A stretch of DNA of 64,000 nucleotides from Adineta steineri. Its lineage: Eukaryota > Rotifera > Eurotatoria > Adinetida > Adinetidae. Where the stretch lies: the NCBI GenBank assembly GCA_905250115.1, contig CAJNOI010000094.1, forward strand, positions 277,375-341,374, written 5' to 3'. A program made the translations under genes and the position numbers. Within the stretch, counting starts at the first letter, position 1; each line of letters opens with the position of its first letter. Below are positions 39,625 through 52,567 of this stretch, piece after piece. Under the pieces are notes generated by a model. The model had not been told where the DNA came from. It was given only the letters and a program-made list of their open reading frames with translations, and did no database searches.

Positions 39625-42534
39625 ATGCAAAAATTAACGACTGGTGCTTTAATGGTATATTGACTTATAATAATTCTTTTGATAAAGTTTTTATTTCTTG
39701 TAGCGTTTTGCCAAAAATAATGCTTGTGGTGAACAACCTATTTTACAAGTGCTGGTAATAGATGATTTTTTTATTTTGAATGAATATTATAATTTAATTT
39801 TAGAATATTAAATTAATGGATTCAAAGCCAGTCAATGAATCTTCAATGGTGACATCTAGTCAAAATAAGAAAATTCAACGTTATCGACTTATTCTATCCG
39901 ATGGCAAATATTTTTTACCTTGTAAATATTTTTCAGAAAAATAAATTGAGATTTATTTTCAAAGTATTTTAGCTTGTGTTTTAACTGTACAATTGAATGA
40001 ATTAGTACTAAATGGTCAATTACAAGAATATTCTATTATTCGACTTGATCGTTATTTACGTAGTGATCTTAAAGGACAAACAGCAAAGTATTTCAAACAT
40101 AAATTTAGTACTAAAACAAAAGAGAGAATTGTTTTTATTCAAATAGAATGATTCTACAAATCCTTCAATTAACAGTTTTGGATATTACTACACATAAAAT
40201 TGGAAATCCTGTTTCACTATTAACAGCTGATTTAAATGAAAATGATAATGGAACTGTAACAACTACTAAAGATGTTTTACAACCAAAAGTTATTGGTAAT
40301 TATTAATAGCACATATTCAATAAAACTGAGATGTACTATTCAAATTTAGTCTTTTTTAATCGCGATATATTTCCCATTTTCGAAGTAGACGTGTGATAAC
40401 AATTTTAAGTTCTTCAATATGAATCGAGTTCATTCTAACCCTTTTTATAGAAATCTAAGATGATATTTCGTCTCTTTTTGTTTTTCTTAGGTTCAGTTCT
40501 GAAACGTCCAATAGTTGCAATAACAAATGAACAACCTTTACTTCCTCCTCTACAATCTACAATAACAATAACAAAAATGGATATTGATTCTATCAAAACT
40601 AATCGTTTATTTAAAATTGAAACACTTAATCCTTTTCAGAACAGGTCAAAAAAACATTATTTTCATTATGATTATGTTTTTTTTTGATAGATGGACAATT
40701 CAAGTTCGTGTTGCCTATAAAAAACCAGTTCGTGCATTTTCAAATGGTGAAGGACGATTATTTAGTTGTGATTTAATTGATGAAACAGGTGAAATACGTG
40801 CAACTGGTTTTGGTGATGAATGTGATAGATTTGAACCAATGCTTATCGTTGGCAATGTATTGATATTATTTAGAAAATTTCAGTTAAATAATGTTTTCTT
40901 AAATTATTTAGATTTATTACATAACACAAGCACAAATAAAATATGCTAATAAACAATTTAATACACTTAATAATGATTTTGAAATGACATTTAATAATGA
41001 AACAATCATCGAAACATGTATAGATAATATTTCAAGTATTCCAGTACAACATTTACATTTTATTTCAATTGATCAAATACAAAATATGGAAAATAACTCA
41101 TTTATTGGTTTGTTAAATAATACGATGATTGCTGTTTTCTTTTACATTGTTGAAATTTTGATTTTCAGATGTTATTGGTATAGTAATGAATATCAACGAT
41201 ATTGTTCATGGTAAAAGTAAACAAAACAAAGATTATACAAAACGTGATATTCTTATCCTTGATCAAACTGGTCAAATTATAGTTACACTATGGTATCAAA
41301 TGGTATATAAAAATAAAAGGAAAATGATAGTTCAATTGAAAATATCTATTCTAGGCTGAAAATTTTCCAATGTCATCTATTCGAACTATAATTATGTTAA
41401 AAGGTGTCTGTGTAAATGATTTCAATGGAGGTATTGATAGATAATATCAAGAACAAAATAGAAATTTTTTTCTTATTTGAAGGTCGAACATTATCTGTTC
41501 TTGGTAGTACACAATTAACAATTGATCCAGATTTACCATTAGCTCATGATCTTCGTCGATGGTATCTTGAAGAAGGAATGAATATTGAAATGACAGATCT
41601 TACAGCTCAATCAACTAATCAAGAAACTAGTAAATTTTCTATTAATAATTTTTACGACTATTATAAAAATATGAAAAAAGCTACTTGGTAGTATTTACAC
41701 ACTCAATAGTTAAGAGCGACAGATCTTATAAAGTTCATCTAGATGTATAGATTTGTATTTGAGTAAATCATGAGAGAAAAGACAACAAAATATAACTGTA
41801 TACTGATTTAATTAGTTCCATGGAAAACATTAGCTCAAGTAACTGAATATGGAACAAATGTCTCATCAACTGGTAATGGTGAACTCTGTCGAGTTAAAGG
41901 TGTATGTGTACATGTACGACATGATCCTGTTTATAAAGTAAAATAATAAATGAATGATTTATATTTAGAGAAGAATAAAATATATTTATATTTTAGGCTT
42001 GTACTCGTATTGATTGTAAAAAGAAATTACAAGAAAATAATGATGGAACATATTATTGTTCAAAATGTGATTTACATTATGAAGATTATAAATTACTTTA
42101 TATGGCAAGTGTATGTTTGTATTTAATTTGAAAGATATTTTTTCAAAATATAAAATTTTTTCTTAGATTCTTTTATCGGATTCAACTGGTTATCAATGGG
42201 TTAATTTTTTTGAAAAAGAAAGTGAAATTTTATTTGGTTTTCCAGCTGAACAATTTCCAATTGGAAAAACAAAAGATGATGAAGATAAAGCTTATCAAAA
42301 ATTAATAAGTATATGTGGAGAAGAAAAATTATTTCTTATTCGAGTTAAATCAACTCGTTATAATGTAAGTTTAAATTACAAAAAAAGAAGAAGAAATTAA
42401 TATATATATTTAGAATTTAGAATCATGATCGACTTCAATTTACATGTGTAGGCGTTGAATCTGTTGATGCTCATCTTATGTGTCGTTTATATCTCGAAGA
42501 TATTGGTAGAATGTGTCGTCTTTCATCGAATTAG
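39625..42534 (+). CDS. RPA1: Replication protein A 70-kDa DNA-binding subunit
   Basis: Fifteen exons (39625-39654 first, 42421-42534 last) add to 627 residues (human 616). The N-terminal OB fold starts MQKLTTGALM, then GEQPILQVLNIK and YRLILSDGKY. DBD-A begins at RWTIQVRVAYKKPVRAFSN and includes GEIRATGFGDECDRFEP. DBD-B has DFEMTFNNETIIETC and DVIGIVMNINDI. DBD-C carries the zinc site C-x4-C...C-x2-C (CTRIDC, YYCSKC). The protein coats single-stranded DNA in replication, recombination and checkpoint signalling. In bdelloids, repair of many double-strand breaks after desiccation gives this extra interest. The donor of exon 11 was placed at 41630 (ACT A|GTAAAT) because only that phase restores IPWKTLAQVTE. 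Most introns are about 45-60 bases. Confidence 0.94.
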
Positions 42535-42937
42535 ATATTTTTTTGTTGAATAAATATTATTTCTTTATTAGATAGATATTTATGCCTATTTTGTTTCTTT
42601 TGTAATAATAGCAGTAACAACAACAACTGTGTAGCTCATTAATGAAATTTGATATTGAATAAAAATTATCTTTTGTTCTTAATAACATATTGTATTTATA
42701 TTTTCTTTCATCTAAACTATGCATACATTCTTCAGTAATTGTGTTTCATATGAATTCTAAAAATAAAATATATAATCATCGTACTGAGATTTTCCATAAT
42801 TCAAACATTTGATATTACTCTAACCTAGGTCATTTTTTTGTTATTTCGTGATTTTTGGAATCGTTTAGTATCTCTTATGAATCAACATATATATATTGTT
42901 GAATATAAAAAGAAATTTTTGTTTGTTTTTATTATCA

Positions 42938-43121
42938 TTACAAGTTTTTCGTATGTGACAAACATATAAGAAGAAAAGTAAATGAGTTCATCTAGTGCTC
43001 TTTTATTTACTTTCTCACTAGTAAATTGAATAAAACGTTTTACAGTACTATAATAACAATTGGATGGAAGTGGAACATCAGAAGATGATGATGATTTGGT
43101 CTTGTACCTCCTATCCTTCAA
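42938..43121 (-). pseudogene. Coding-like fragment, unknown
   Basis: The frame contains YYSTVKRFIQFTSEKVNK followed by RALDELIYFSSYMFVTYEKL, a plausible helical protein segment after a Ser run, ending at a GTAATG donor-like site. No start, no partner exon and no family were identified. It may be an exon of an undetected gene or a relic. Confidence 0.3.
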
Positions 43122-43900
43122 TTATGTAACGTACTCGAAATACTGCTTCGAATAAAATATCAGAAGAAATAATAAGAATGGAATTAAAAACTTCTATTAT
43201 TTGCTTATTTTTTACCAAAATTAAGGAGATTGTGGGCATTACGGATCAATTATCTCATAAATATACGGTAAAAGAACAGTTTTTTCTTCAGGTACAAAAA
43301 AGTGCAAAACGATGATCCCTTTGTGGTTTTTATGAGATATTAAACATTGCAACTATAAATATTCTATCGTGTGAAAAGCAAGAAATCCTTCGGGAAATCA
43401 AAATAAAAGATATCAACGTCGAGTATGAAGATTAAGCTTAACATATTATATCTTTTAGATTCTCGACCAAAACCCTCGAAATTTCTAAATAGAGATATTT
43501 AATATATGACACTTCTAGGAGCAAAAAAAACTCAACTAAATGGTCTAAATAGAAGAAAATATTAAATTAATAATTTTTTTATCAGAACGAGTATGGAGAT
43601 AGTTAGTCGTACTATGTCTCTGATACGAAAAATTTCTATATGAAAACATATGTTGTCAATATAGTACTTAGAAAACTGCTGATATTATTAGGGTCAAATT
43701 TAATAAATGATTATATATAAGTACTTTCACTGTAGGGCAAAGTTTTCAAGTTCCATACTTAATATCTATTTGATTATTATTGTAGTTGATTACGATAGCG
43801 AGGATTTTCATCCTTATAATCATAGTCAACTGTCACGAATAGCTATAATCATTGTATGACTATCTATCTCATCACGATTGACGAGAGGTATAAATAAGCA

Positions 43901-44104
43901 TTAAACTTCAACATCTCGTGTTACTGATGAATTAAAAAGAAATTTTTTTGTTGTTAGGTTACTAAAATATAAAATATTTTGAATTAACATCGACCTATAT
44001 ATTTCTTGTTGTGTTTCATTTAATATTAATCTTTCAAATACATTGTATACAAACGATGGAAGTGAAGAAGATTTAATGTAATTATTGTTTTTTTGTTGTT
44101 GCAT
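43901..44104 (-). pseudogene. Second coding-like fragment, unknown
   Basis: ATG at 44104 starts 67 codons: a Gln/Asn-rich beginning, then LPSFVYNVFERLILNETQ and a hydrophobic helix with YFSNL. It shares a Ser-run, LPS and YFS pattern with the fragment at 42938-43121, which might mean the two are related, but the likeness is weak. No recognised domain. Confidence 0.3.
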
Positions 44105-44713
44105 ACTTTTTAATGTTTGATAAGAAACAATTTCTTTCTTACTTCATTTTAAAATCTATATAATGGTCTGAGCGCGAACGCAGAGACGCTGCTAACAAAT
44201 TGACCTCTCTCTTCGCCCCGATGTGGAGCGAAAGCAGGATTTAGTTTATAGCGTAGTGCAATGCCAAAACCTCGTCCTGGATGTTCAGTATTAATGATCA
44301 CTGAGACGATCAGAGGAAAGTAAGTATGAGTTTGTTTTTTTCTTTTCATTCCATTTATATACGTTGTTAAATGGCGAAACACGGCGATGAATGAATAGAA
44401 GGCATATATATAAGAAAGAACAAATTTTATGATGACTCATCGATTTGCAGTCAGAATGAATCATATGATTCAATACAACATAGAGAGAAAAATTTTCATT
44501 TCTAATATAAATACTTGAGAAAAAAAAATGTTTGAAGATGTATTCTTCTTATTCATATGAAAAGAATGTTATTTCTATTTTCGTCCTATATTAAATAAAA
44601 GATAAACGTATTGTCTTAGTTGAAGATTGAATAATATGCATTAAAAAAAAAAACGTTTTATAAAACGAAAGAATTTGATTCATTGAATAAAAAAATACTA
44701 GTTAATTATTAAA

Positions 44714-44813
44714 NNNNNNNNNNNNNNNNNNNNNNNNNNNNNNNNNNNNNNNNNNNNNNNNNNNNNNNNNNNNNNNNNNNNNNNNNNNNNNNNNNNNNNN
44801 NNNNNNNNNNNNN
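44714..44813. other. Assembly gap of 100 Ns
   Basis: Exactly 100 N bases, the usual placeholder for a scaffold join of unknown size. It lies at the left border of a dispersed repeat, which probably caused the break. Linkage of the two sides is therefore less certain than elsewhere. Confidence 0.99.
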
Positions 44814-44843
44814 ACAGACCTAAGCGTTGCTTGGAGAAAACTA

Positions 44844-44902
44844 GAGTGTGGGTGAGTGTGTGTATGAGAAAGAAAAGCAACACTCACATCCATACCCACG
44901 AC
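44844..44902. repeat. Telomere-like hairpin
   Basis: Left arm GTGTGGGTGAGTGTGTG, right arm CACTCACATCCATACCCAC, loop rich in A and G. Member of the TGTGGG-derived foldback family. Confidence 0.65.
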
Positions 44903-45458
44903 TCCTTTTGCCAGTCAAAGTGGTTGATATTTTTACCAGTTTAAAACAGTAAAGTAATCTGCAAACAACAGCTTCTGAAGGGTGTTCGAACAAGAAGTCG
45001 TACGTCGTCTCTCAGTTTGCTGAAGAATGCATATAAGTACAAGATGCAACTTCAGTTACGTATTGTGTTTGCTACTACAAGGTAAAAACGAGTTTCGCTT
45101 CTGCAGTAAAATAATACGCTGATTTTTATTCAGCTATAATGTTTTTTTCACGAAACCTTGATAAGCTCTGCTTTTAGGCTGTAGTAACAGATTCTCAGTC
45201 AGACCATTGGGACACAATGCTAAGTTTCTAAAGCATATTCGCTCAACCATATTACTAATAGTAGATATATACCTAAATATCGATGGTGGATTTTTTTTCA
45301 GGTGCGCGCATGTATGCTGATATGAGGATGGAAAGAACTAGTCTCTGTTCGCTCGAAAAATGGATGTCGGAAAAGAAAATTAGCAAAGTATATTGAGATC
45401 TGAAGTTGCATGTTCATTAGTATTTATACTCCCAAATACAATAATATCCATCTTCAGG

Positions 45459-45541
45459 GTGTGGGCATGGATATTATATTACTCCTATACATACATCACA
45501 CCCACATTCACACCAACACCCTCACCCAAACTCACACCCTT
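45459..45541. repeat. Telomere-like hairpin
   Basis: Begins CAGGGTGTGGGCATGG after ATCCATCTT and ends in repeated CACACCC words. Same family as 47691-47755. Confidence 0.6.
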
Positions 45542-45923
45542 TTTCACGGCTTTTGCCCAAAAAAAGGAAGAAAAGAATTTACAAGGGGTGGCGATCGCCA
45601 AATCGCCAACCGTTGCGTCCGCCACTGCTCCCTATCAACTTCCACGCCCACATTCACATCCACACTCACAACGACCCCGTCCTTGAGATAGTTCGAATTA
45701 AAAGATTAAACTATTTTTGCTTATGTAAGTGCAGATTTGAGTTGACTTACTTTCGCGATATGTCGCAAATTACTGGACTCGATTTTTGAACTTTTTCGTC
45801 AAAATAAAATTTAAATTCTATCTCTTCTATGTCACTCATGAAACCTCGCATATTTCAGCATTGTGTCGGTCAACTGTGCAATTTTTAACAGCTCTGGGAA
45901 CACTACCAATAGTTATGAGAATT

Positions 45924-46012
45924 GGGTGTGGGTGTGGTGAGGGTGCAGATGTATCTTTTCTTTACTTATACCCATACTATCCCACTCACACCCCACGCTC
46001 ACACCCACTCGG
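45924..46012. repeat. Telomere-like hairpin
   Basis: Left arm GGGTGTGGGTGTGGTGAGGG, right arm CACTCACACCCCACGCTCAC, separated by about 50 bases. Confidence 0.6.
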
Positions 46013-46258
46013 CTTATTTGTATATTATGTTTCTATAGCAGCATGTTTGTGTCACTAAAATCATCCCATAGTTACTATTCGCATATAATCATATGACTCA
46101 AAAGAATGACAGAAGGAAACGAAAAAAAATTTGAACCAACCACACATCCACAAAAAAACAGAAATATAGATTGATCGTTACAGCTATAACCTATATTTTG
46201 CATTAAATTTTGTACTTGTTTAAATGTTTTCTTTCAAATAAATTATAGATAAAATAAA

Positions 46259-49200
46259 ATGGAAGACCAATTTGTATATCGCGGTCGATTTAATCATATA
46301 GGAGATCGTAAATTAAATTCAACACGTTTATTTTTTAGTTCAACATTTACTGGTAAGATGTTAGAAAACAGTATTCGAATATAATAAGTCACTTGTTATT
46401 CTTAGATACAACAGATGAACGAAATGGACTTATTGAACATGTCTATCCTCGATTACGTGAATACTGTCTGACTAAATACAAGATACAATTTCAGGTAATT
46501 TCATACCAAAAATTTCATTTTAAACCTAATATATAAATAGTATTCGGATATGCGTTGGGGTATTCAATCAGAAGCATCAGATACTCATCAAACGGTTGAC
46601 ATGTGTTTACAAGAACTCGATAATTGTTGTCGGTTATCTATGGCTACTAATTGTGTGGTAAGATTATTTTGTCATTTTTCTTGTATTCTTTAATATATTC
46701 TTTGCTATTTAAAGATTTTATTAAGTCATCGATATGGTAGTCGTTTTGCTCCTGCATGTATACCTTCACGCATATTTCAGCATCTTTTATCAAAAACTGA
46801 AGATAAAACTCTTTTAACTGAAATGTATCGATTAGATGAAAATTATCTTGATCAAAAATATTTTCTTCAACCAATCGAAAAAGATAATAAAGAAAAATGG
46901 AATGAATCAGAAAAAAAATTACAAATTATTCTACGAAAAGCAGCTGATCGATGTTATGAACAAAATCTAATAACAAAAGATGAACGAGATGAGTTTCATA
47001 TATCAGGTTTAACAAAAATAAAATTACATACATATATATCACATTTTGATTTAATATTTTAGTAACAGCACAAGAAATTTATCGTGCATTATCAAATAAT
47101 AAACATGAACCTCGACGAATACTTTGTTTTTTTCGAGAATTAGTTGATATTGATGAACTTAATTCAAAATTTCATGATAATGAAGATAAAACTGAATCAA
47201 AACAATTACTTAATGATATTAAAAATTTACTTCAACAATCAGTTGATTCATCAGAAATCTATACATATAAAGTAAATAAGAATTTATTTTTCTATAAATC
47301 TATTCTTTTTTTTCAAATAGTTACAATGGAAAGATGAAAATGATCGAAAAAAATATTTATCGAAATTTTTCGATGATTTTTATCAAGCAGTTCAATTACA
47401 AATTGATTTTCATATGGAACAAAATAAAAGTAAACAAGGAAATGTATTATATAATCAAATCGTAGAACATGCTATTCAATGTAACTCATTAGTACAACGA
47501 TTCTATGATCGACCGGATGTTTTTGAACAAGTAAAGCATATTTATTAATTAACATTATCAATGTATTATATATATAGATTAAAACATATATTACATCCTC
47601 AATAAATTATCCTTGTGTTTTACTTGGAAAGTCAGGTACTGGAAAGTCATCAATTATGGCACAACTTGTTAATGAAGTAAGAGAAACCATCTTGAGGGTG
47701 TGGGTGTGAGTGAACGCAAGATAAGAGAACAAAGACACTCATCCACATCCTCAAGAATATATTGTATTTCGCGATGTTAAACATTCTTGAATAAATTCAT
47801 AATTTCTAGATTCCAAGTTGGTATTCACAGCCGAATAATGTATCTGTTATTGTACGTTTTTTGGGTGCAACTCCTTCATCGAGTGATATTCGTCGACCGT
47901 TGATATCTATTATTGAACAAATTTGTATGATTTATCATTTGAATATTCCATCACATTTTGATAATGTCAAAGAAATCTTTGAAAATGTTTTATTACGTAT
48001 ACCAAAAGATGAAAATCTTATTCTTCTTCTTGATTCACTTGATCAACTTCAAACTGTTGATTTAATTGATTTGTCAAAATGGTTACCAGAAAAATTTCCA
48101 TTATCATCATCAAATGTTAAATGTATATTTTCAACAATTTCTGATATTGAAGTTAAAATCGAAATAAAAAAAGAAAAAATTGATATTTATAAACAATTAA
48201 AATCTATTTATAAGGATGGTTTACAAGAAATAGAAATTAAACCATTTGATGAAAATACTGCTCAAGAAGTATTACATTCTTGGCTTAAACAAGACCGACG
48301 TTGTTTAACAACTATACAACATGGCTGGCTTAAACCAAAATTCACTCAACGACATCAAATCGATCCACTTTTTCTTTCACTTCTCTATGATCAAACATTA
48401 ACATGGCATTCATACGATGAAATTCCTGATAAAACATTTTCAGATATACAACTTACAGGTGATGCAATTGATTATTTATATGATCAGTTATGTATGAAAC
48501 ATGGTGAAATTTTGTTCCGACGTTCAATGATTTATCTTCAATTATCTGGTGGATTAAGTGAAGTTGAAATCGAAGATATTCTTTCATTAGATGATGATGT
48601 TTTACAATCAGTTTTTGTTCATTATTTACCACCACGAGAATCATTTCGATTACCATCAAATTTATGGATTCGTATTCGAAATGATATGCATAAATATTTA
48701 GTAGAAAAAGATATTGATAATGTTCCATGTGTTTATTTGTAAGTTAAGAAAGGAAAAAGAAGTTTTGTTTCTCTTCAGTCCTATAATTTAACTCATGAAG
48801 ATTTTCTCGTGTAGTACTTGATGATCATAACTAACTTAGGATGACCCATATCATTCGAGGGCAGGATTTTCTTCGTAGGTGTGTCTAATAAATATCAGAT
48901 GGCGAAATCCGTTCGAAATTCTGTTGTTGAGAACGTTCTGGTTAGAATAGAAAATGTATGACACATATGATGGATTTTTTTATGTTCGAACTTCTCTATT
49001 AATTTCGTTATAACTAATATTGAAATTTGTTTTAGTTATCATCGAGCTTTTCAAAAGTATGAACCACGGCTTGATAGATATAGAAGATGTCTTACAGAAA
49101 AATCGATATTAGAAGAAATTCGTCTTGAATATTTTGCTAATCAATATAAAACAACATTTGATATGAGCTATTCACCAAAATTAATGAAAAAATATGATAT

Positions 49201-52200
49201 TTTAACAACAATAATCCCAGTCAATCGTTGTTTAACTCAACAACAATCATTAGAAGATAAAAATAAGAAACAATATAATCTTCGACGTCTTCATCAGTTA
49301 TATCTTAATATAAGCCATTATGCTTGTGGTCATCATTTAACTTTATTTAATTTAGATTTTCTCTCAGTATTACTTCTTTGTGGAGAATATAAAATTACTG
49401 ATTTCTTAGATGAATTTACAATGATGAATTCTCAAATAATTGGTGAAACAATTTTTTTTTTTAAACAATTTGAAATATTATTAAATATATTAAATCAATA
49501 TCCAAATAATCTTACATTTGAATTAGTTTATCGTTTATTTCCATTTCGAAATCAATTGTATGATTTATTATATAATTTACTTGAACAATGTTTAATTGTT
49601 TGTCCACTCTTATTAATTACAGATGGTGAACGACAACAATATTTAATGAAATGTTCATTATCATCAAATATAATCTATCCTGAAATTTCACGACATTCTT
49701 TGATTATTATAACTGATGATAATAAATTTTATCAATTGACTAGCCGTTATAGAACAACAGTGAATGAATTTGATATTATATATAAAAAAAAAGTAAGACA
49801 AGAAAAACTAGTATCAGGTTTACATTCTTTTCGATATATCTGTTGTCTGACATCGAATCGTGAAATGATATCGATGAATACTTCAACAAAAGAATTAACT
49901 ATGCAGATTCCATGTAATCATTTAATTTCATTTATTGGATATAAAAAAGTTCTTATTATTTCATCATCGAATCATAGTTTACAAATATGGAATTGTGCAG
50001 AGAATAGTTTATTATCAGAATATGATTTTAATGATGATATTATTGAAGATTATATATATAAAAAAAAGTTTTAAAAGTAAATTTAAAATTAAGTCAAACT
50101 ATATGTTATTTTTCAATTGATGATAATTATCAAATTCAACTAATTCGAACTATTAATAAACATATAAATAATTATCAGCATCGTATTTCTCTCTATATAT
50201 CTGTAGAATTTTATTATTCATTGAATAGTTCAAAAGCTTCATTAGTTATCTATTATGATAAGAATCCAAATGAAATTTATAATGATATTGATTTTCTTCC
50301 TCTACCAAAATCTGTTATTTATCTTTCAAATAGTCATTCAATTGCATGGTTAACGGATACCTCTGTAATGATATTTAATCCATTATATACAAAGAAGATG
50401 ATTTAACCATTTTGTCTCATTCCATCGGCTGATACAATTCAATATGATTTAATTCATGATAATTATAGTTCTGTGGCTTTTAGTGGTGGCTTAGGAAATC
50501 TTCTAGGTTAGTTTTATTTTATCTAAATATAAATCTTAGCTTTGGCTTTCATTGAAATGAACTGATTTAGTTAAATCAAATAGAATGAATAAAAAAATCT
50601 AAAGAAATTATTTCATAACTCATTATGACTATGTTAGATAACTCTCGGTAATAATATATCAACAGGAGGGCTTACTGTCTTTTCACGAACTGTAATAACA
50701 CAAGATCAGTGTAAAATGCATGGAACAGAGTAATCTAATATTATCAGAATAAGCATATTATAGTCTAAACCCCTCAATATAGTTGCCAGAAGAATGTGCT
50801 CAATTGTCTAGAATACCTTCGGAAAGTAGAATCCAGTAAAGTATAAAAACCTTAAAGAATAAATATCCTCCGGAATTTTTAGATTTAGATAAGAATGAAA
50901 GACGTTAACTCATATAAAATCTATTACATTTCGATTTCACATCACAGATGCCTATAGCGGAGCTGCTACGGCGGTGACGGCACTTAATTTCTCTTTATCA
51001 TCGCAGCGCAGAGCGGCAGCGGCTGATTTTAAACTGCATGGTTATCTCTGCTTCACATTTTTCATCTTTAAATTCTTCGAAGAAAATGTAGAGGATCATT
51101 TATTTTTTTTCTAGCTTGTATTATTAAAGCAAAAGGTATTGTTGATATTTATGATTGGTATTATAACAAAAAAGAACAAAAATATGTTTCTCATCATTTA
51201 ACTCATGTTCAACTCGATATCAATATTGATTATTGTGTTTTCGATGCAGGTATGTAATTTAACATGAAAAAATGTGTTTCTCGTATCTTATAATAAAGAA
51301 CATCCCGATGGTATTACATTGTATTGTTCGGATGGAAAACATCTTTATAAATATAATGCTACAATGTTATCTTGTCTTACTGCGTCTAAACATTTGGTTC
51401 CATCCGAGATAATTCTTCAAAAACCAAATATACAATTAGATCAATTTTTAACATATATAGACAATGATCAGTAAGTGAAAATAATATTTGATATAATAAT
51501 TTAAAATGGATTCATTTTTTTGTTAAGGAATCTAAAAGTTTTTACATTAAATGATAATTATAAACTTGATTTTCATCTTTCCATTCAATCAATAAAACAA
51601 TATTATTTTACTAAAATCTCATCACATATTTTAGTTATCAGTAGAAAAAATCTTTTATCAATTTATTCATTAAAAACATCGAAATTATTATGGATAACAA
51701 ATGAATTCGAACATCGAAAACTTCAAATTCATTCACGTCAATCATCATTTATTCTTATGTGTCCACAAACAAAACAAATTTTTGAAATCGATACAAAATT
51801 ATTTCAAATCAAAATTCTTATTCAATTACCTATTGGTTGTCTTACAAGTACACTTATTTCAGAAGATCGATTATTTATATTATCAAAAGATCAAATGAAT
51901 TTAATAGAATTTAATTTAATTAATCAAACTTTAATATTTCAATCATCTATTCAATTAAATTCAAGTAAAATCATTCACATGGATTCAGTATATGATTATC
52001 TTGTTTTTCATACCTATAACAATCAAATTTATCTTTGGAAAAAACACAATGAAGGATTAAAACAATTAGAAGAAACTTCTCATTTAATAATCAAAGATGA
52101 TCAACTTGTTCTTGCATGTACTGATAATAAGAAAATCATTTTATATGATTTAAAAGTAAAATCACGTCAAATTGCTCGATTAGATGATGATGCTGGTGAA

Positions 52201-52567
52201 TGTGAAGTACTTTGTTTAAGTAATATAAATAAAAGTGATAATGAACAATATCTTTTTATTATTTGTTCTGATCGATTGTTACGAATGTATCGTGTTTCAA
52301 ATGGTGAACAAGTTGTGAAATTATTTATTAATAAAGATTTATATCCATTTATTGGAATCTTAAATGATCATTTATTACTTAAAGTTGCTAATCGTTTATG
52401 TATTATTAAAATCATGGATCGAAAGTCTTTACCACCAAGGTAAAACTTATTTTGTTAAAGAAAAAAAATGATAATTTTGAATAAACTATTTTAGATTATC
52501 TGATATCAAATGTTCCCTTTTCGAACAAAAGGCATGGTTAAACTGTCATGATCTTCATTTCGTCTGA
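46259..52567 (+). CDS. NWD-type STAND NTPase with NACHT and WD/propeller region, apparently broken
   Basis: Thirteen exons from ATG at 46259 to TGA at 52567 total 4802 bases, one short of a multiple of three, for about 1600 residues (NWD1/NWD2 are about 1560-1740). The N-terminus RLFFSSTFTDTTDERN followed by YPRLREYC and DMRWGIQSE is the NWD signature. The NTPase has a P-loop GKSGTGKS (about 354-361) and Walker B LILLLDSLDQL (Asp about 445), then a helical region and a long beta-rich WD-like part. Such proteins are signalling or immune-type switches. Two breaks occur: eight As at 50061-50068, where nine are needed, and an in-frame TAA at 50404-50406. Reading resumes cleanly beyond both. Either assembly error or recent decay could explain this. 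Confidence 0.75.
47691..47755. repeat. Telomere-like hairpin inside an NWD-gene intron
   Basis: Left arm CTTGAGGGTGTGGGTGTGAG and right arm CTCATCCACATCCTCAAG are inverted copies with a 23-base spacer. The element lies wholly between the donor at 47677 and the acceptor at 47809, enlarging this intron to 133 bases against about 50 for its neighbours. Confidence 0.85.
50507..51114 (+). other. Long intron with GC-rich segment
   Basis: Phase-consistent intron of the NWD gene (G|GTTAGT ... TTTCTAG|CT), 608 bases against about 50 for most others. Around 50950-51035 it contains an unusually GC-rich stretch (GGAGCTGCTACGGCGGTGAC, GCAGCGCAGAGCGGCAGC), so an insertion is likely. Confidence 0.6.

Larger units (their letters stand above)
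42535..44713. other. Intergenic region with coding-like fragments, up to an assembly gap
   Basis: After the RPA1 3' UTR no complete gene is seen. Two minus-strand frames (43121-42938 and 44104-43901) have protein-like composition but no clear partner exons. A segment at 44160-44330 is unusually GC-rich. The stretch ends at the run of Ns. Confidence 0.45.
44820..45690 (+). repeat. Dispersed repeat, copy A (left end at gap)
   Basis: This region aligns by eye along its length with 55045-56600. Shared words include GAGAAAGAAAAGCAACACTC, CAGTAAAGTAAT, CTTGATAAGCT, CAAATACAATAATATCC and an AAGGGGTGGCGATCGCC versus AGGGTGGAGGTCGCCGG block. Identity is roughly 65-75%. It carries telomere-like hairpins but no gene. 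Copy A lacks the foldback found in copy B. Confidence 0.7.

Noticed and set aside
44698-44899. Reading frames running through the N gap
   Set aside because: They consist mainly of unknown bases and have no support.
45393-46058. Overlapping frames in dispersed repeat copy A
   Set aside because: Composition follows the telomere-like words, and no frame is conserved in copy B.
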